DNA of 44,247 bases, taken from the NCBI GenBank assembly GCA_040882285.1, contig JBBEBQ010000010.1:408829-453075 (forward strand), given 5' to 3'. The stretch's first letter is position 1. Every line of letters starts with the position of its first letter. Below are positions 40,505 through 44,247 of the stretch, in pieces. Both the position numbers and the translations under genes were made by a program. Source of the DNA: Gemmatimonadaceae bacterium. Its GTDB lineage: Bacteria > Gemmatimonadota > Gemmatimonadetes > Gemmatimonadales > Gemmatimonadaceae. The notes under the pieces are model-generated. The model had not been told where the DNA came from and ran no database searches. It saw only the letters and a list, made by a program, of their open reading frames with translations.

Positions 40505-42143
40505 GCGCGAAGCGCGCAATCGTCTCCCCCATCGCATCGATGCTCGCCCGCGCGTTCCACCGGTCCGCCCCGTTGTAGATGAAGGAAAACGCGACCACCT
40601 CGCCGTTCTCCGACGTGACGTAGCCCGCGAGCGCCAGCACGTTGTTCGTCGTCCCCGTCTTCGCGTGCAGGTTTCCGTCGGCCGGAGTCTGCCGCATGCG
40701 CGTCCGCAGCAGCTCCGACTTGCCTGCCACCGGGAGCGACGCGTGGAACGCCGGCCCCCACGGCGCGGCGTGGGCGTAGCCGAGCAGCTCCGCCATCTGG
40801 AAGCCCGTGACGCGGTCGAGCGTGGAGAGTCCGCTGCCGTCGGCCACTGCGAGTGTGGAGGCATTCGTCCCCAACTTGTCCTGGAAGAACCCGCGCAGCA
40901 GCGACTCGGCGGCCGGCACGGATCCCTGGCCTTCGCGCCCCGGCCCGCGCACCGCGTTTCGCAGCAGCAGCTCGGCGAACAGGTTGATGCTCTCGCGGTT
41001 CATGATCGCGACGATCTGCTCGAGCGGCGGCGACAGCAGCGACGTGACCTTGGTGGCGTTGGCCGGCGTCTTTCTGAGCTGCGCTCCGCCGTCCACCTGC
41101 ACGCCCACAGCGCGCAGCGCCGCGTGGAACGCGCCGGTGGTGAACGCCGGCGGATTGTTGACCACGAGCCCGTACCGGCGCACCGGCGAGCGCGTGCCGA
41201 TCCGGCCGCTCACCTGGATGTTGCCGTCGGGCATGTACCTCGCGCGCACCGCGGCTCCGCCGCCCGCGACCGTGCTCACGCGTCCGCGGATCGCGATCGT
41301 CGTGGTCGCCGGCTCGAGGGTGACGACGGCGTCCCTTCCCGATCGCTCGGCGGGGTCCACCGTCACCCACAGCACGTTCTCCGCGAGCGACAGCGCCGAC
41401 ACGCGCGCCGCGTAGGACGATCCCTTGTACCGCTCGAGCCAGCCTTCGGGGTAGAGCACGTTGTCGAACGCGGTGGCGTCGCCGATCACCGCGCCCGTGA
41501 TGCGCCTGATGCCGGCGGCCGCGACCGCGCGCGCGAGCTTGTCCACCGGCTCCGAGTACTTGCCGGGGTGGAACCGCCTGGAGAACGAGGGATCGCCGTC
41601 GCCGCGGATGTAGAGGTTGCCCTTGAGCGTCCCGTTGGCGTCCACCTCGCCGTCGCGCAGCACGTCGGTGGAGAAGCGGTAGTGGGGGCCGAGCCGGTCG
41701 AGCGCGATCGCGGCCGTGAGCAGCTTCATCGTGGACGCGGGGAGCACCGGAATGTCGGCGTTGGCCGCGAACAGCGTGTCGCCGCGCGACAGCGAGATGA
41801 CGCTGCTGCTCCACATGCCCGAGCGGGTGCGCGACGTCATGATGGACATGAGGTCGGCCTTGAGGGCGGCCGCGCCGCGCGGGCTGGTGGCCTTGGGCGG
41901 GGGGGGCGGCGGCGGCGTGCGCCGGCGGCGCTGGGCCGCGCGCCTCTGGGCCGCTCTCCGCTGCGCGGCCGTCTGCCGGCGCGCCTGGAATTCCACCGCC
42001 TCGCGCCCGCTGACGGACGACGGCTCGGCGAACGGCGAGGCGCGGGGCTCGACCGCGCCGATTCCGAGGAGGAGTGCTAGGGCGCCGGCGGCGAGTGGAC
42101 TGAATCGCGCGTACGCGCGCGGCAAAGCTTTCATATCTTTCAC
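40500..42143 (-). CDS. dacB: D-alanyl-D-alanine carboxypeptidase/endopeptidase, PBP4 (S13) family
   Basis: The product is 547 aa from a GTG at 42143; an ATG at 42134 is equally possible (three fewer residues). A hydrophobic signal (residues ~15-31) is followed by a peculiar Arg/Ala/Gln linker (QRRAAQRRAAQRRRR) and a run of seven prolines (77-83). The S13 catalytic motifs are Ser137-Lys140 (PASTMKLLT), SINLFAE and HAKTGTTNNV; the large domain insert between the first two motifs is typical. It trims or cleaves peptidoglycan in the periplasm. The stop codon is supplied by a heptamer repeat. Confidence 0.93.
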   Translation of the reverse strand: MKDMKALPRAYARFSPLAAGALALLLGIGAVEPRASPFAEPSSVSGREAVEFQARRQTAAQRRAAQRRAAQRRRRTPPPPPPPKATSPRGAAALKADLMSIMTSRTRSGMWSSSVISLSRGDTLFAANADIPVLPASTMKLLTAAIALDRLGPHYRFSTDVLRDGEVDANGTLKGNLYIRGDGDPSFSRRFHPGKYSEPVDKLARAVAAAGIRRITGAVIGDATAFDNVLYPEGWLERYKGSSYAARVSALSLAENVLWVTVDPAERSGRDAVVTLEPATTTIAIRGRVSTVAGGGAAVRARYMPDGNIQVSGRIGTRSPVRRYGLVVNNPPAFTTGAFHAALRAVGVQVDGGAQLRKTPANATKVTSLLSPPLEQIVAIMNRESINLFAELLLRNAVRGPGREGQGSVPAAESLLRGFFQDKLGTNASTLAVADGSGLSTLDRVTGFQMAELLGYAHAAPWGPAFHASLPVAGKSELLRTRMRQTPADGNLHAKTGTTNNVLALAGYVTSENGEVVAFSFIYNGADRWNARASIDAMGETIARFAR

Positions 42144-42249
42144 GAGTGCATGAATCCGGGATGCGAGGGGAGGTCGTTCGTCGAAGCCAGTGCAACCTCC
42201 TTGCCGCCGCGTGACCAGCTCGATCTGGCGCGCGGCGCCAAATGGCCAC

Positions 42250-42696
42250 TCAGCGCTGAAAGACTCCGTCGAGCGCCAGAATAAGTGCCGCTAGCGGGAT
42301 GATGGTCGCTGTCCAGAACGCGAACATCGCCTTGTACATCCGCGTTTCGCATCGGGCGAACTTCGCGTCGATTCGCTCTTCGAACGCGGGAAAACGAGCC
42401 TCGAGCGCGGCAAGTCTCGTCTCGATCGCCGTGAACCGCGCGTCGAATCGTTTATCCATTTCCGCGAATCGCTTGTCCATCTCGGCCCGGATGGACGCGC
42501 CCTCCGCGCGCAGCTCGGAGCGAAACCGCTCCCAGTTGAGGTCGTTCAACTCGCGCAGTTGATTGCGATACGTTTCGTCCACGGCGTTGAACCAGTTGAC
42601 CAGCTCGTTCGCGACATCGTCTCCGAGCTGGTCGTAGAAGCGGCGTGAAAGCTTGGCGGTGACAGGCAAGGGCGCTCCGGTGCGGTTCGCCCTCAA
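42250..42696 (-). CDS. Coiled-coil protein with C-terminal TM helix
   Basis: The product is 148 aa from a TTG at 42696. A helical N-terminal segment (RRFYDQLGDDVANELVNWFN) is followed by a coiled coil with heptads such as AEMDKRFDARFTAIETRLAA over residues ~70-115, then a TM helix (FWTATIIPLAALILALDG) near the end. The coding DNA has a 21-bp repeat matching two heptads (about 42427-42482). It resembles the DUF1640/CCDC90-like layout: coiled coil with a tail anchor. Function is not known. The TTG start is uncertain. Confidence 0.65.
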   Translation of the reverse strand: MRANRTGAPLPVTAKLSRRFYDQLGDDVANELVNWFNAVDETYRNQLRELNDLNWERFRSELRAEGASIRAEMDKRFAEMDKRFDARFTAIETRLAALEARFPAFEERIDAKFARCETRMYKAMFAFWTATIIPLAALILALDGVFQR

Positions 42697-42754
42697 TCAA
42701 ACGATAGGCCGAGCACCACGCGTAATCAACCGATTTCGGCCGGTGCCGAACCAA

Positions 42755-43138
42755 TCAGGCCCGCGCCACCTCGCTCGTGCAGTGCGCGCAACGCGTAGCC
42801 GCCGCGTCGATGCTCATCCGGCAGAACGCGCACGTCTTGGTCGCCGGCGCTGCCGGATCCGGCTTGATGAACATCTTCGCCATCCGCCACACCACGAACC
42901 CGATGATGACGAAGTTGAGCGCCGCGCTCGCGAAGTCGCCTACGAGGAACTCTACAGATCCGACTGTCCATGTGGCTTCCCGCCACGCGCCACCGGGAAT
43001 GAGCACGCCCACGATCGGCATGATGAAATCGTCCACGAACGCCGTCACCAGCTTTCCGAACGCCGCGCCAATGACGACGGCGATCGCCAGCGCCATGACG
43101 TTCTGCTTGAGGAGGAAGGCTTTGAATTCAGACCACAT
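42755..43138 (-). CDS. mscL: Large-conductance mechanosensitive channel MscL with zinc-ribbon tail
   Basis: The product is 127 aa. The N-terminal helix and first TM (FKAFLLKQNVMALAIAVVIG, AAFGKLVTAFVDDFIMPIVG) and the second TM (FVIIGFVVWRMAKMF) match MscL, which opens under membrane tension to release solutes. Instead of the usual charged C-terminal helix bundle, the tail carries two CxxC knuckles (Cys103/Cys106 and Cys117/Cys120), a zinc-ribbon-like end. Such tails occur in some MscL-like proteins. It is co-directional with the upstream DUF5009-like gene, 120 bp away. Confidence 0.93.
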   Translation of the reverse strand: MWSEFKAFLLKQNVMALAIAVVIGAAFGKLVTAFVDDFIMPIVGVLIPGGAWREATWTVGSVEFLVGDFASAALNFVIIGFVVWRMAKMFIKPDPAAPATKTCAFCRMSIDAAATRCAHCTSEVARA

Positions 43139-43146
43139 AAGGGCGG

Positions 43147-43174
43147 TGACTAGTGATTAGTGACTAGTGACTAG
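43147..43174. repeat. TGACTAG heptamer array
   Basis: TGACTAG, TGATTAG, TGACTAG and TGACTAG in phase, 8 bp upstream of the mscL ATG. It is followed at 43193-43255 by a different degenerate heptamer run. Confidence 0.95.
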
Positions 43175-43192
43175 TAAGATCAAAATCGCGGT

Positions 43193-43255
43193 CAGCTCGA
43201 AGCCGGCAGCTCCCAGCTGGCAGCTCGCAGCTTGGCAGTTCTATGTGGCAGTTGC
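43193..43255. repeat. Degenerate heptanucleotide array, CAGCTNN-type
   Basis: Nine 7-bp units in phase: CAGCTCG, AAGCCGG, CAGCTCC, CAGCTGG, CAGCTCG, CAGCTTG, GCAGTTC, TATGTGG, CAGTTGC. It ends 3 bp before the stop codon of the next gene. Confidence 0.75.
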
Positions 43256-43258
43256 CGT

Positions 43259-44247
43259 TCAAACCTTGAGGAATATTCTCTTCTTGTACAGGATCCACAG
43301 AATCCCCAGCCAGACGAGCACGAACGTGAAGGCAAACGCCAGCGACGCCAGCTTCGGCGGCAGCCAACTCACGTACGCGCTCTCGTACACGCAGCGCTGC
43401 AGCGCCACCTTGTTCTCTCCGCCGCACGGCACCTTGATCACCGAGTAGATCAGCCGCGCCATCGCCCCCGACCCCCAGAACGCGACGATCGGATTCATCC
43501 CGTAAATCGCGAGCGGCTTGGTCCACCATGTGACCCGGTGCTGGTCGATGATCCACATGCACGTCGCGAGCGTGGCCGCGCCCATCCCCGCGGTGAACAG
43601 CACGTACGAGCTGGTCCACAGCGATTTGTTGATCGGGAAGGACCAGTTCCACATCAAGCCGGCCACCATCGCGATGCATCCCGCGGCGAACAGTCCGGCG
43701 ATGCGCTCCGGCAGCGGCTGCTTGCTGTTGATCCACCTGCCGGCGATGACGCCGAGTATGACCGTGCCGATCGCGGGGATCGTCGAGAGCAGCCCTTCGG
43801 GGTCCCAGGTGCGCGAGCCCGACCAGAGGTGTCCGCCCATGACCGCGCGGTCCACCCACGCCGCGAGGTGCTGATCCTTGGTGTGGAGGAAGAACGCGCC
43901 AGGGAGTCCGAACTTTCCCGGCACGGGAACGATCGTCATCAGCACCTGGTAGCCGATGAGCAGTATGCCGGAGGCGATTATCTGCTGCTTGAGATTCGTG
44001 CGGAACGCGATGAGCGCGCCGAACATGTAGGCGAGCCCGATGCGCTGGAGGACGCCGGTGTAGCGGAGCTGGGTGAAGCGCTCGATCTTCTCGTACGGGA
44101 ACATGTTCAGCAGCAGGCCGAGCGCGATGATGACGAGTCCGCGCTTGAGGATCTGCCGGACGAGGTCGCCCTCGGAGGCGCCGCGCGCGCGGCGGGACTC
44201 GAGCGAGATCCACGTGGTGATGCCGACGATGAAGAGGAAGAACGGGA
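43259..44247 (-). CDS. DUF5009 / heparan-alpha-glucosaminide N-acetyltransferase-like membrane protein (5' truncated)
   Basis: The window cuts the gene at its 5' end; 328 codons are visible in an open frame running off at 44247. The visible N-terminal part reads [19 protein letters not shown] and continues [20 protein letters not shown], typical of the HGSNAT/DUF5009 family. About nine hydrophobic segments follow, with [20 protein letters not shown] and the late [20 protein letters not shown] motif. The family moves acetyl groups across membranes onto sugars; the substrate here is unknown. Confidence 0.88.
   Translation of the reverse strand, partial: PFFLFIVGITTWISLESRRARGASEGDLVRQILKRGLVIIALGLLLNMFPYEKIERFTQLRYTGVLQRIGLAYMFGALIAFRTNLKQQIIASGILLIGYQVLMTIVPVPGKFGLPGAFFLHTKDQHLAAWVDRAVMGGHLWSGSRTWDPEGLLSTIPAIGTVILGVIAGRWINSKQPLPERIAGLFAAGCIAMVAGLMWNWSFPINKSLWTSSYVLFTAGMGAATLATCMWIIDQHRVTWWTKPLAIYGMNPIVAFWGSGAMARLIYSVIKVPCGGENKVALQRCVYESAYVSWLPPKLASLAFAFTFVLVWLGILWILYKKRIFLKV

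Noticed and set aside
42140-42352. 70-codon frame between dacB and the coiled-coil gene
   Set aside because: It overlaps the 3' end of the coiled-coil gene in another frame, with no domain or ribosome site. The 106-bp spacer shows nothing else.

Overview
This is a high-GC bacterial chromosome segment with dense coding and almost no non-coding DNA apart from short repeat-bearing spacers. The best guess for the host is a member of Gemmatimonadota or a similar soil lineage. That is an inference from several things seen together: a tandem array of PknB-type kinases with TolB/WD40-like sensor domains, many small lipoproteins, aerobic 2-oxoacid dehydrogenase genes, and high GC. No rRNA, tRNA, CRISPR array, prophage or insertion sequence was recognised.

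Layout. Positions 25-4000 hold a secreted DUF1460 protein, a DUF4112 membrane protein, a glyoxalase/dioxygenase-family (VOC) enzyme and an RhlE-type RNA helicase. Positions 4028-7166 hold a VapBC-type toxin-antitoxin pair followed 2 bp later by an alpha/beta hydrolase, an unrecognised gene and a GNAT-like gene. Positions 7233-10603 (minus strand) hold sucB, a small lipoprotein gene and lpd, that is E2 and E3 of a 2-oxoacid dehydrogenase. Positions 10727-13739 hold a zinc-type MDR oxidoreductase, a zinc-ribbon protein, a CmpX-like membrane protein and a TauE/SafE permease. Positions 13881-29892 are the centrepiece: six consecutive transmembrane Ser/Thr kinases on one strand. They face a PP2C phosphatase whose stop codon overlaps that of the last kinase. 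Positions 30942-35408 hold a cupin lipoprotein divergent from gyrA, with a diguanylate cyclase gene overlapping the end of gyrA. Positions 35569-44247 hold a lipoprotein, a small membrane protein, a CoA-binding/nitrilase/GNAT operon, a saccharopine-dehydrogenase-like gene, a PBP4-type carboxypeptidase, a coiled-coil protein, MscL with a zinc-ribbon tail, and a truncated DUF5009/HGSNAT-like membrane protein.

Three kinds of structure lie outside the gene list. First, nearly every longer spacer carries a tandem repeat with a unit of exactly 7 bp. Unit sequences differ (TGACTAG, CTGCTAG, CTGCGTG, AGCCAAC and others) but the period is always seven, and the arrays usually touch or contain a stop codon. 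Second, two copies of a ~113-bp palindromic element (8675-8787 and 35414-35527) differ by three compensatory base-pair changes in the stem. Third, the kinase genes are mosaics: sensor-domain and kinase-domain resemblances disagree, and a 153-bp juxtamembrane/TM tract is 98% identical between the third and fifth genes. Two genes (the sixth kinase and the TauE/SafE permease) appear to need non-ATG/GTG/TTG starts.

How the genes may work together (inference): the kinases sense extracytoplasmic conditions through their propeller domains, signal inside the cell, and are opposed by the adjacent PP2C. sucB and lpd supply central carbon metabolism. gyrA and the diguanylate cyclase are translationally linked. 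The rest are housekeeping or envelope functions.
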